Positions 9,801-21,200 of a DNA stretch of 40,489 bases are shown piece after piece; within the stretch, counting starts at the first letter, position 1; every line of letters begins with the position of its first letter. The notes under the pieces were generated by a model, which worked only from the letters and a program-made list of their open reading frames with translations, did no database searches and had not been told where the DNA came from. This DNA comes from a virus, in the IMG/VR virus record IMGVR_UViG_3300030116_003141, positions 2,488 to 42,976 of that record. The stretch is one strand, 5' to 3'. The position numbers and the translations under genes were made by a program.

Positions 9801-10971
9801 CAGAAAGCTTTACTAATTTATCAGGAACAGCTGTTCCAGTAGTTATAAGCCTTACACCACCAGTTTGTGGAGTTTTATCAAATACTCTAACATACATATC
9901 TTTATAATCTATGTCAGAATCTGGTGTTTCACCACTTGCTACTGTGTGACCTTTTTGTGAAGCCTTATAGCCATATGGCATTTGTAAACCACTTACATGA
10001 TTATCTACTGTTTCATCATTATCATGTTTCATTAGTCTACTAAAATTTGTTGATACAGATGGTACGTTTGGGTCTTGGTCAGCTTCTTCACCTGCAGCTA
10101 CTACAACCCAAGGAACTGATTGCGTGTTAACACTAGAAGTTTTAGCAGTTACAATACTACCTATGTTATTAGTGCTAAATGTTCCAGTATCTGTATTCCA
10201 AAAACCTTGTTCGTAATCTAATGCACCTCTTCTATAAGATGTTACATGTAAATCAAAACATATATCTTGTATTTCAGAATTAGTAAACGAAACACATAAT
10301 TTAGAGTTGTTTGTTATATCCATTTCACCTATAGGTGCGCATTTTACAACAAAAGCTGCATATTCTGGATAAGTTACACCACTAATTTCAGTTGCAGAAA
10401 CAGCGTTTCCTACAACGCCATGAGCTCTTAATCCATGTGGGTCACCATTTTCATTTTTTGGATTATAAACTGGAATATATTTTACATTAGTATCGTCAAA
10501 ACTACCCGACACAACATCTCCACTAGTTTGATTTAACGCTATATAAGCTATAGGGTTTATACCTGTATTTAATTTGTTATTAGTTTCACTAGAAGGCCCA
10601 TCTAAATCGTCAAATTGGCTTGGGCTAAGAACATCTGAATTAAATGCATTAGCATGAAAGTCACTAAGTTGTGTTACAAGGCTAAAAGGGTTTGCAATAG
10701 CCCCGTTATTAAAAGTTATTTCAACATCGTCTATAACTAATTCACTGTCGGCAGCACCCATATTCTTAATTATAAGAACGGAATACGCCTGTACTGGTGC
10801 GTCATCATCTGTTGTGTCTGTGCTAAATTGATATACATCAAACTCAGTATCTGCATTAGCAAAAACACTAAGATTAGATGAGTTGTGTATGTAATAATAT
10901 GGGTTTGCGTTATTTGTAACACTACCATATGTTGCTACATCTGAAAAAGCTAAAGGAAATTTACCTGCCAT
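6856..10971 (-). CDS. 1371-aa beta-rich structural tail/adhesion protein
   Basis: A very large Asn/Thr/Ser/Gly-rich protein with almost no long helices predicted by eye. Near the N-terminus (67-85) it has IIKNMGAADSELVIDDVEI, an Ig-like strand pattern similar to the start of the 261-aa protein. The rest is a series of beta segments with many aromatic residues. There is no transmembrane segment, signal peptide or recognisable catalytic motif. Its size, composition and place between the 225-aa fibre-like gene and other tail genes suggest an elongated tail appendage or adhesin. It starts one base after the preceding stop. I do not recognise the family. Confidence 0.75.
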   Translation of the reverse strand: MAGKFPLAFSDVATYGSVTNNANPYYYIHNSSNLSVFANADTEFDVYQFSTDTTDDDAPVQAYSVLIIKNMGAADSELVIDDVEITFNNGAIANPFSLVTQLSDFHANAFNSDVLSPSQFDDLDGPSSETNNKLNTGINPIAYIALNQTSGDVVSGSFDDTNVKYIPVYNPKNENGDPHGLRAHGVVGNAVSATEISGVTYPEYAAFVVKCAPIGEMDITNNSKLCVSFTNSEIQDICFDLHVTSYRRGALDYEQGFWNTDTGTFSTNNIGSIVTAKTSSVNTQSVPWVVVAAGEEADQDPNVPSVSTNFSRLMKHDNDETVDNHVSGLQMPYGYKASQKGHTVASGETPDSDIDYKDMYVRVFDKTPQTGGVRLITTGTAVPDKLVKLSVTTTNQANTDNFVYDTVPLDDYALYWLRTPADDINADITLADDGVSGERYYKLSAGQSIYARIRYTGTDYDNVTYRNQYLHPQVTTHFNAAGTAKNRRVYAMGLPMFYNPFWISDASAAENGGNGETTEQDTLYFVVGDYYAWSTNVNTLSKYTNYIADATELAELNGSHANAFDLDRFTDSHITKSIHGITSSGYSAMTVKKNAANMTGAPLNITASSASDGKVSITKHKHIFDYFTFGLTQGGNTDTLSDINLQFNNISGLNHFFVGNFDWNGNVNTDHQPYNSDAESTNFTKKGVEISVTEGVAGGGGTFTPAGITDTSSENAQTTDSTIENIFQRDTATIPWSTYSGNQYPANAKYKQILLQLTYTSPNMAYEDCQALYTGGNPVPTAGSEKACDHIGRSEDSATVKISQACIDLASKFGSFSKKFVGGNFFETLDFKFTAKTRNRKWKGLRITGDTGITNAPSTPTLYVTTYPADNTFGTHSLSADDRATWTNDILTSSCQPQTSNTSLTNSGFGVLHEYASATAGDNYYYAKYPINGPASFKYEKYFKNGFIETLNTTAKTGTLPGPLAEGVFSGTTPTRMKDMDITANDNKGVLIASTSVINASKARYEAFIGFNLKNENDFACQLVSIDLENKVGDAGAGTYGDPRYISGSSANGIYKTALHTEQNRYKWSAPHVGGGDSPQLAVTLVLTSATTATHAANANIIDNMKITVAPGDASGITIPAGARLSVYNGTTMKLVEDDGITPETFSEGSGTVDVLLDYPQPDYVIWDIVDKKEEGANALTSWAKAAVSTGEGVSSAHGNKPTRNYYNTDFLSIGAGAVEGTFNVTPNPIGTLSGKVDTVVDGFDTNTLYANYETNSSSKRPRIYFALDNNALTGTTNNELSTGIYMNRLRVRYIIHDKLEKYGTNQEFLTNSTTNGKTIASHIEHQHVYEDTYLVKVDFANLSAEAVISDLESNTNVNESTIDFGTLQTG

Positions 10972-10972
10972 T

Positions 10973-11650
10973 TTATACTAATTTAAGATAGGTTGAGTCT
11001 GGCTCAAACCAAATTATTTTTTTATTTTCTTTATTAGGTATGCAAAAGCCTAAGCTTCTTACCCAATTACCGCCACCTGTTGCGGGAACTATATCTAATA
11101 TGTTATTGTTATTTAAATATAAAGTAGAACCAACAGACCAGTTGTTTATTTTACTATCAGGTATTTCTAAATAACCTTTATGCATGACTTTTAATGTAGT
11201 TCCTATATATGATATAAAAACAAACAAGTTATTAAAAGCACCTTTTGATGTGTTATTAACGTCTGCTTTATTTAACGCAGCGTTGTATTCGTTAGAGCTG
11301 TGATTAAAATAAACTAAATCACCATACTCAAAAGTACCACTTAAAGTAAAATCTTCAAACGTGTATTGAAAAGCATTTAAAAGCTGTGGTACTAAACTAT
11401 TTGTCTGCATACCTACTTGCAACTCTACTGTTTGCTGAAACGTTATACCACCAATAGCTGTTGATGGTGTATCAGCAGCAGTAGTAAAAAAGCTAGGGCC
11501 TATAGGGTTTAATATAGCTTCGTTTACAGGACTTGGGGTAAAAACATTACTAGATACAGTTGAAACATTAGGAGGTACTACCGCACTAGGTGTTGCAGTA
11601 ATATCCATTTTAGCTTGAGCTGTTGCTATTCCTATTGTAGCTTCATGCAT
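10973..11650 (-). CDS. 225-aa fibre-like protein with phage tip motif
   Basis: The first ~75 residues are Ala/Thr/Pro/Val-rich and low in complexity, like a flexible or shaft segment. The C-terminal 130 residues contain GDLVYFN, a Gly-hinge, and the ending WVRSLGFCIPNKENKKIIWFEPDSTYLKL. A terminal R-x-[LV]-G-[FY]-C-[IV] ... I-x-F-x-P-D-S-T pattern recurs in small phage fibre and baseplate-appendage proteins in my experience. The ATG shares one base with the stop of the 191-aa adaptor gene (TAATG), so adaptor and fibre are likely made in step, mirroring the adaptor and long-fibre pair at the left end. A short fibre or spike attached through the adaptor is inferred. Confidence 0.6.
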   Translation of the reverse strand: MHEATIGIATAQAKMDITATPSAVVPPNVSTVSSNVFTPSPVNEAILNPIGPSFFTTAADTPSTAIGGITFQQTVELQVGMQTNSLVPQLLNAFQYTFEDFTLSGTFEYGDLVYFNHSSNEYNAALNKADVNNTSKGAFNNLFVFISYIGTTLKVMHKGYLEIPDSKINNWSVGSTLYLNNNNILDIVPATGGGNWVRSLGFCIPNKENKKIIWFEPDSTYLKLV

Positions 11651-12225
11651 TACAGTTGTGTTATATCAGCTTTAAGGGTAAAAGTACCATATAGCCAAGT
11701 AGTATACTCAGTGGTTACAGTAGTGCTTGTACGTTTTCTAATTTGTAAATCGTAATTATAAACACCAGGGTCAAAATTCATATATGTATATGGAGCGCTT
11801 ATTACTATTCTATTACTTGCAGTATCATTTACCATTGCTCTAAAATCTATACCACCACCAACATCAGGTGTACCAGTATTATCAGTTACTTCTTCAGAAG
11901 TTCCATAATAATTTCCTTCTGTAGTAGGCGTTCCAGGAGAACTAGTAGGGTCAGAGTCTACTTCTGTATCATCACCTGTCCATCTTGCTGAATATATATT
12001 AAGTTTAACATCACCTGATGATGCATCAACTATAGACATTTTGCCTTGATATATATTAGAGTCAGTATCATTAGTAATAGGACCCACCATAACTAAACTA
12101 AGGTTGCCGTCAGTCCCCGCATTATTAGGGTCTGTTACTGCTAACTCAAATTTAAAACTATCGTTTCTTCTTGCAGTTATATTTAGCTCTGCTGCTATAT
12201 CTGTGGTTACTGTTGAAGCTGCCAT
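11650..12225 (-). CDS. 191-aa tail-fibre adaptor, BppU-N-like (paralogue of the 142-aa protein)
   Basis: A beta-rich protein with ITARRNDSF at 16-24 and a C-terminal G-V-Y-N-Y-D-L-Q-I ... W-L-Y-G-T-F-T-L segment. Both ends match the 142-aa protein at 3212-3640, while the middle carries an extra ~50-residue Asp/Thr/Gly-rich insertion. The Y-D-L-Q strand followed by a G-[TK]-F strand is typical of BppU-like N-terminal domains. It is the first gene after the giant gene, behind a 23-base gap containing a promoter-like element, and so opens the fibre module. I infer a protein that docks a fibre to the tail tip. Confidence 0.65.
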   Translation of the reverse strand: MAASTVTTDIAAELNITARRNDSFKFELAVTDPNNAGTDGNLSLVMVGPITNDTDSNIYQGKMSIVDASSGDVKLNIYSARWTGDDTEVDSDPTSSPGTPTTEGNYYGTSEEVTDNTGTPDVGGGIDFRAMVNDTASNRIVISAPYTYMNFDPGVYNYDLQIRKRTSTTVTTEYTTWLYGTFTLKADITQL

Positions 12226-12238
12226 TATATTAGATTTT

Positions 12239-12252
12239 TACAAATATACTAA
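12239..12252 (-). promoter_or_regulatory. Candidate promoter TTAGTATATTTGTA before the fibre module
   Basis: The minus strand reads TTAGTATATTTGTA across the TAG stop of the giant gene. It contains TATATTTG, a perfect TAnnTTTG -7 box, fifteen bases before the ATG at 12225. No TTG is visible at the expected -33 position. The same 14-base pattern lies in the gaps at 3752 and 40366. It would let the fibre module be transcribed separately from the 12-kb giant gene. Confidence 0.5.
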
Positions 12253-15200
12253 TTTCTTCCGTATCTATTTTTTCTTTCTCTTTTCTTTCTTTTAAACTTT
12301 CTAATGGTTTGCCCTCGTTTAGCAGGAGCACCCCATAAAAATGTTTTTAGATTTTCATCATCTGGACTTCCAAATGGATTACTTAAATTAGGTGTTAATG
12401 CAGCAGCCCATCGTTTCCATTTAGGGTCACCTTTTAAGCCATACTTACTATCTCGCTTATATTCTTCTTGTGTAATTAAGGTTATTACTAAATAATACAA
12501 GTTTAAGAAAGTAGAAAAAGCAGGCATGATAATCATGTTTTTAAGTTTTTCTGCATTAGTAATTAAGGCCATATCTGCTAAAAGTTTCTTTATTCTTTCA
12601 TCATCTCCTGATGCAGCTAACAAACCTGCAACTAAAAGCAGTCCTGTCATACCCCTGTGCAATCTTTGTAATGCCTGCGTTTGTGCTAATGTAAGTCCGT
12701 CTTTTTGATATTGATTATTAGACTTTGCAGAAGGATTCCATAAATTAGGGTCTAAATAAAACTTAGTATAATGTAGTGGGTCTACATATTTTTTTAATTT
12801 AATCTTGCCATCTTCAGTAGCAAACGCTTTTAAAGTACCTGTGTAGATTTCACCAAAATCGTCTATATAATCTATGTAATTTCCTTTACCTAATCTTTCT
12901 GATAAGAATGTTGGGAACCATCTTTTAAATTGTAGTACGGCAGAACCAACAACATATGTTTGCATCATACGCTGGTCAATAGCAGAATAACCACGACCTT
13001 GCATGTTTTGTACCTTACGTTGTTTTCTTGCTACATCATCAATAGATAATACATTTTTAGGGTCTACAACTATTAAGTTATTGTTTTCATCTAAGTCGTA
13101 AGCATTCCATTGTTCATCAGTAAGCTCTCCTAAAAACTGAACTTCTTGTATAAAACGTTCAGCAGATACCATTGGGTAAAATAATATTTTATCTAAATAT
13201 GTATCAAACTTAGCACCTTCTAACTGTTCTTCAGGTCTATAAGTAAGTATACCAAACTCCTCTAATAGTAATCTTGTTTTTCTAGATTGACTAGCAGAAA
13301 AAGCGCCTGTCACATTACTTATACCCATCCATCTCATGTGAGCTTTAGCAAACTTTACAGTACCTTGACTTCTCCAAGCGTTGTACTTACCTATTAAGAC
13401 GTTGTACATAGCTGCGGTAGTGTTAATACCCAAACCTACTCTCATTGTAAGGTTTACAAAAAAGTTAACAAAACTTCTTTCTAACTCTGGAAAAGGCGAT
13501 ATTGTTTGCTTTGGTCTTTGCATTACAAAAGCTTCAAGCATAGTTTCTTTCATATACCTAACAGCATTATTACTAATCTTGTTAGGATTCTTTTCTAAGT
13601 AAGTCATACCAGCACCTATTTCAAACTTATAAGCCTCAAATCCTCCAAAGTTAGGTACTGCATACCTTTGTCTTAGTTCGTCTGCCATGTTATATCTTTT
13701 GTTTTTAGCTTTTCTTGCTAACTCTTTAGAAGACATTGTACTTGCAGAGTTTAATAATAATAACCTACTTTCTCTTTTCTTATTAGTAGAGTTTTTGTTT
13801 ATAAAGAATTCTATTCTATTGTATCTACTACCGTCAAAAAATTCTGTACCATGTTGGAACACCATTGTTTTAACATAGTTATACATAGCATACTGCAGGT
13901 TACCACTAGCTAAATACTCAGCTCTATGAGAACGTTCAGACAAGTATCTGTTCATTGTTTTAGATTCTGTAGTAATAACTTGGTTTGCACCTTCTTCTGA
14001 TACTATTTCGTTACCTAACACATCTCTACCTTGATTAAGATAACCTTTAGCTAAAGATGTAAGCTGTGCAGTTTTTAAAATTCTATTAGATTGTGTAAAG
14101 TCACTTAATTTAACAACGCTTTCTAAATGTGGGTTATTAGTTAAAAACTCTTTAACCTCTTCTTTAGTTGCACTATATATAGATAAAAAGTCTTTTAATG
14201 GTTTTACCTCTTCTTTTCCAGACAAAGGATTGTATGCTCTTATTTTTACCATACTAGCATCACCTGCTCTACCTGCAAACTTATAATAAACTCCATATAT
14301 ACCACGCTTACGAAGAACTTCGTAATAACTTGAATCAGCAAGAGGAGAATAATACTTTCTATCTTTTGTATATAAACCTTTTGACTTTGCAAGTTGATTA
14401 TAAAATTGTGTATATCGAGATACTACACCAGCATAAGCTGCTTCTTCTTTAGATAGCAAACCATCTTTAATCATTTTTGTTACAGCAGCACTTTTAATAC
14501 TATTGTCTGCATTAAATATAGCGCTGTTAAGTCTATGTACTGATTCGTGTTTTATAGATTCTTCTTTACCTTCTACAAATCTTTTAATTCTACTTTTTCT
14601 TACAAGTATGTTTTCAAATAACTTATCACTAACAGACTCTGTAGATTTTAAAAGCCTCAAAACAGGCATACGAGAAACAAATTTTGTTGGAATTGTAAGT
14701 AATCCATACTTACTTTTATATAAATTGTTGTAAGCCTCGTTAAGTTCTTCTGTCATTCTTTTTAAATCTCTGTGCATAAGTTGGTTACCACGCTCTAAGT
14801 TTCTTCTTACAGAAGCTATAGTAGGGTGGTACTGACCCATATCACCAGGACTCATAAACATTTCTACAACAGATATATCACTAAACCTTTGTTCTGTTGT
14901 TGCTTTATCCATAAGAGCTCTACCTGCTGGAGTTTTTCTCCAATAAGTTTCTTGTTCATTACTTCTAGCAGCACCATATAAATATTGTATTTCTTGAGCT
15001 AAATTGTTTTTAGCTAAAGGATGTAAGTCAACTAATCTATTAAAGTAATCAGTTAATGTAGACAATTGTTTGTTTGCAAACATTAAATTTTGAGCAGTAG
15101 TAAATGGTATTTGATTACCTTCATCATCTTTTTCTTCTCTAAATACATTACTATCTTTATATAGCTGTTCTCTAATGTCTTTTACTTTAGATATACTTAT

Positions 15201-18200
15201 AGACCATTCGTCATAATCTTTTTTAAATCTTGTATAAGCTTCTGGATTGTCTACCTGTAAATCTCCTAACGTTTTAAAAGAGCTTATATAACCTCTCTCT
15301 TTTGCAAAAGCTTCTTCGCTAAACATAATATCGTTATCAAAAGCAAAAGAGCTTTGGTCTTCAGATTTTAAATAAAAAGTTCCTTCGTTTTTAAGTTTAT
15401 TATAATTAGATTGTATTGCACCACTATAAGTAAGTATAGCATCAAGTTCATTAAGCTTGTTGTCGCCTTTTATTATATGAGATTCGTTTGTAATTTTAGT
15501 TTTACCTGACTCGTCTTGTTCAAAAATTTTATATGATATTTTAAATAATACTTTACCTTTAGTTTGTATTGGGTTAATTTTAGATTCTGCTTTTGCTTCT
15601 TTTTCTGTAAGTTTAGAAATTATAGGAGATTGTAGTTGATAAGATGTTTTTGTTCCGTTTTCATTATACTTAACATATGTATTATTAGCCATGGGTTTAG
15701 TATAACCAGAAAAAGAATTTAAAGCATCCATAAATTTATTTACAGAAAAAGACTTTAATATTTCTGCCATTCTAAATAATACAAGAGTTTCGTCTTTTAT
15801 ATCTCCATCTATTTTGTCTACAAACTCTTCAGTAAAAAACTTATATCCACCAGTAAATAATTCATTGGCATGATACATTTCTTTTTGTATATTGTTTTTA
15901 GTCTTGTTCTTTTCTATAAAGTCAGAAGCTCTTTTAACTTCACTTCTTACATTTTTAGGTAAGAACATTAAAAATGTATTACCAGTTCCAGCGCCAAATT
16001 TATTATTGTAAAACTCGTATGTAATAAAATAGTTTTGTAACTCAACTGGTAACTTTAAAAATTCTTCACGAACAAGTTTAATGTTTTCATCTGTCTGTAT
16101 AGCATTGTACATTTGTTTGTCAACATTAATACTGTTATAATATTTAACAATTTCTCTGTTGTCGCCTTTATATCTTCTAAATACTTTTCTGTCTTTTCTT
16201 ACTTTAAGTAACTGTATAAAACCGTTATCAGAATGTTGACTTATAAGATTATACGCATTGTCGTTTATTTCTTTAAGTAATTCTTCTAATTGTTGTCTAC
16301 CTTTATACAGCTTTTTAATTTCTTCAAATCTTTCATTAGTAAGAGTACTATAGTTAAATAGCAAGTCTTGGAATGTTAAACCTTTATGTAAGCCATCATT
16401 AGCTTGTAGAGCGTCTGGCTTTAAATACACAGCCATTTTGTTGTAACGCAAAGCATTGTATAAAAACTGCACATTTTTTGGTTCAGAAAAATCAAATGTA
16501 TCTTTTGTATTATTATATATAATAGATGCGTCAGACTCTGTTATAATAGATTCTTCTAACTTACTATTCATATAAGTTTTAAAAGCTTTGCTTTGACTCA
16601 TTAAGTCCCCGTTAGACATAAACTTTCTTGCTATGTCTACTTGGTTAGCCATTACCTCGTCAACTTGTCTTGATAATACATAAGCCTCAAAATAATTAGC
16701 AGGTAACTTTTGGTCAAGAGATGCAAATTGTTGTAGTATTCTCATTTCTTTACCAAAAGAATCAAGAGCAACAATTAATGATGTAAATCCATTTAAATTA
16801 CTTTCTAATCCTTCTAACAGATTTAAACTAAAACCAGATGTAACAGTTTCTACGCTTCTATCTATATTGTCAAACATTGTAACTTTAGATAGTGCTTGAC
16901 TTTTACTCATACCAGAAGCAAACGCTTCCATGTATTGAACATATAATGGGTCGTACATTACATCTAAAACAGTTTCTAAAGATAGACCCATACGAAGCAT
17001 AAAAGCAAAATGATTAGCGCTTTCTTCCTGCATTCTAAATTTAGCTCTATTACCAAACTTACCATCATCAATAATAAAGTTTAAGAACTGTGCGTAGCTT
17101 AACCATATTTTGTCTTTGTTATCTGACAAGTTAGATACAACGCCAAGAAACTCTTGTTTACCTTTCATATTGATAATACCCATATTAATAGGTTTACCTT
17201 CTTTGTATCTAATTGTAGTTTGGTTTGTACTTCTAATAGCTCCAAGACCTGATGCAAAATAATTAAACGACCTGTTTAAAGATGCAACAATACCAAGCAT
17301 TACACTATTACCTATAAACCTGTCTTGTATATCTTGCTCATCCATAATAAGCAAGTCATCTTTTATTCTATCAAATTCCTTACGTTCTTTTTCTGTAAGG
17401 TGAACATTTCGTATATGGTCTAAACCTTTTTTAGTAATGTTTTCGTTAAACTCTACTTCTTGTAATATAAGGTCTTGGACTTCAGGTTGTTGGTAAAGCT
17501 CAAATAATAAATTTAAAAATTCATTTTTTAAGTTTTCCGACTTACTAAGGTTTGACTTCTTATTTAATACAGCAATGTGTAATTGGTCACCATCTTTATC
17601 CGAACCAATTAACGCACCATGAACAGAAGGTATAATTACTGCATTACCTTCTCTGTTAGACATTATCTCTTTAACTTGAAATACAAGTCCATCACCTATT
17701 TTTGAGTTAGGTATACGAGCTGCAAACACCATATCACCAACCTTAACATTATGTTCTTTAGCTAATGATTTTGATATTACTATTTCTGCAACTTTTATAA
17801 CACCATCTTCTTCTCTGTATGTTTTTAAGTCACCACTTGTTTTTGTGTTTTCTTCACCAATCTTATAATTGTAAGCTATATCTGTCATTTCAGTAGACAG
17901 TGTACCAGCAAACCTTGTTTGGAAAATATTTTTCTTTACATAACTAGCAACTACATTATTATAGAATTGCTCATTACCCATAAAGTGTGGTCCAAATTCT
18001 TCTACAGCTTTGCCGTCAATCCAACTGTACAAGCCTTCAACCCTTTCATTGTATATATTTTCAAACGATTTTTGTACAAACTTTTCCTCTACTTGCGCAG
18101 CTTTAATTTCACCTAATAAATTGTTAAGCCTAGCCAACACACCTTCACCAGTAGAGTTCATGCCTTTAATGCTACCTACTGTATTTAAAACCATAAGGTT

Positions 18201-21200
18201 AGACATGTATTGTTTAGACATTATAGAAGACTTATTTCTATTGTCTAATTTGTTTTGTATACCAAAGTTGTCTCCGTCAAAACCATATTGCACTATACCA
18301 TCTTCGTCTACAAACTTATATAAGTCATCTTGTTTGTTATTGAATAAATCACCAGTAGGCTCATTATTATTTATCTTTTCAGATATTTCTTTTATTTGCT
18401 CTATAGTGTAAGACATTTTATCCATTTGACTTGGAAGTAAACCACCTTTAATAGAGCTATCAAAGTAAACTACAGGTATAACATTTGGTCCTAATATAGC
18501 TGCTCTGTACTTTAATACATCTTGTATGTATTTTAAGTTTTTATGTTTATTAGCAGCCTGACCTGTAAGAGCGTGTGTATGCGTTTTAAAATACAATGGT
18601 ATACGATTAGCACCCATTGCAGATTCAAACGTTGTATTATCTAAATTTTGACCGTAGTATAAAGTTTTTAAGTTAGCACCTATATCATCAAACTCACCAT
18701 ATTGTATCTTCATCATTCTAACATGTTGAGGTAACATATATGATGCAGAGTCTGCTAATTGTACTCCATCTATTCTAGGGTCTTTTATTATAATAGGTTC
18801 TATTCTTTTACCATGTAAACTAACTAACGGTGATGATATACCTTTAACACGTTTAGATAAATCTTCTATAAAGTTTTTAACTTTTCCTTTACTATCTACA
18901 TCATATGCAGTTTGTGCATTTACTCTATTGTAGTATAGGTCAGAAAAATAAAACTTATTAATATAATTAATCTTTACAGCTTTTGTAACAGCATCAGCCA
19001 TAGCTTGAGTAACTTCTGTTATATGACCAGCCTTTACCAGTTGAGCAAACAATCTTTCTGCATTACTTTTAATATCCGCTTTTTTACCTAAAGTTCTTTG
19101 TATGCTATCCATAGCAGACTCTATATTTGCATCACTCCATAAAGGAGCATTACCTATATAGTATTGTCTACTTGAATCTCCTAACTGACCTATAAAATGG
19201 TTATAAGAATCGCTATTATTTCTGATGCTATCTATTAAGTGCATCATTCTTGCATTAGTTAATTCTTGCGCAGTAAGTTGAGAGTTCTTTTTACCTTTTG
19301 CTTGTCCTTCGTTGTAAAGACCTAAGCTTATAACAAGTTCAGGTGCATATCTACCACCAGTACCTTGTTCTCTCATTAACCTAGCAATTGCATTATCACC
19401 AAACAATTTGTCAAATCTTTCTTGACTCATTGTAGGTAATATTCTCATTAAGTTTTCTATGTTTTTGTGTACATAAGAAGTCTTATTAAATAACTCAACA
19501 GTATCACCTGCTGCGTTTTTAGTCATACCAGACAGAGCATTGTACCCTGCAAAATAATACATAGTATTATAAAGCTCTGTATACAAACCTCTATATAAAG
19601 ATGCAAAATTGTTTTTATTTGATTTTATAAAAGATTTTGGTGTATAATTGTTTTCTTTTGTTCCTTTTATGTAAAATATACTAGCTTTATTTTCTTTAGA
19701 TTTTTGTTGTTCTTCTGGTAATTGTTTCCAATTTTCAAAATCTCTTGTTATCGCAGCTTTTAATCTATCTTTAAGAACTAAACTATTTTTAATTGTAGAA
19801 CTACTATTTAATATAAAGTTTAATTGGCTTTGTAAATATTTTTGAGCATACTCTGTTTGTTTGCCGTTTGCAAAATATTTTGACCAATTAATATTTAATA
19901 AAGCAGATTGTAATTCATTAATTTTTTCTTCCGTAAAATAATTACTTATTTTCTTCCCTTCTATTCTTAAATCTTTTATCTCATCATAAGTAACAATTTT
20001 ATTAATCCATTCGTTGTGGAATTTTTGTAAAAAACCAACAATAGCTTGTTTACGAGTAGAAGGTTCTCTCATGCTTTCTAAAAGCACTAAAACATTTAAG
20101 TTGTCTTGAAAACTTTCTCCATTTATAAGTTTTTCTATAGCACCTTGTGTATAGTTTCTGACAGACCTTGCATCTCTAATAGGAATGCTTTGTTGTAAAG
20201 AAACCTTACCGTCTGCACCTACCACCCATTGGTTTGCTTTTTCTAATGTGAAAGAACGGAAGTAATTCCACATAGAACGAGTCACATCACCAGGGTGTCT
20301 CATATTGTTCTCTGCGTATATAATAAACTCTGCAAGTAATTCGTCTGTAGTTAAATCTGCATCTTCTTTTTTATTCTTTCTTGCATTATCTACAACTAAC
20401 TCTATTCTGTTTTTAAATAAGTCAAAATCATATTTAGTGCCACGCAATGCTTTTTCTAAAGCTTCGTATACATGACCTTTAGTTCTAATAGATTTACCTG
20501 TTTTACCTACATTGTATTCTTCAGTTAAAAACTCGTTAACCAAGTTGGCAACTCTTTCGTTTACCTTTCTACTAAAGTCTTCAGATATTATTTTACCAAA
20601 AGCAGTTTCTGTTTCTTCTTGGAATTGACCTAACTCTTCTTCGTCAATTTCACCATACTCAAACTTATCTTGTATGATTTCATTCAACGCTTCTAAATAA
20701 AAACCACCAAGAAGATTGTCTACATCTGCAGCATTTTTATTATAGTATTCGTCAATTAACGCTTTTTGTTCTTCGTCAAGACCTGTTTTAGAGTCAGCTA
20801 ATATTTTTGATAAAAATGATGCTTTATTAGAAAACAAATTTTCTATCATTTCTTGCTGGTCATAAACGTCTGGCCTTTGAACCCTGCCAAGTAAAAAGTT
20901 ATTGACTACTTGTTCTACCCTAGAATTAATTGCATCATTATTTGCAACTAAAGATTGTTCTATACTACTTTTAGCAAACGATTGTTCTGCAGTTTTTAGA
21001 TAAAACGGAGCAGTAATTCTTTTATAAGATTCATAACTTCTCTGTTTGTCTGGTCTTGAAAATTCTTCTCTTGCAGAATTTAACATGTCACCAAAGTCAT
21101 TACTAAACAATGAAGGGAAGTTTTCCTGCATCATATTGTTTGCTGACTTTTTACTAATAGAAGATTTTATAAGTTTCCAGGCATCTTTCATTTTCGTCTG

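Noticed and set aside
17586-17600. EF-hand or dockerin calcium loop at DKDGDQ
   Set aside because: The loop has Gln where these motifs need Gly at position 6, and lacks a Glu at position 12; the RNA polymerase reading explains more of the flanking sequence.
18270-18284. A second FDGD sequence (GFDGDNFG, residues ~1999-2006) in the giant protein
   Set aside because: It lacks the first Asp of DxDGD and the upstream R-x-P, so it is not the preferred catalytic triad, although the following DNFGIQNK could belong to the first barrel.
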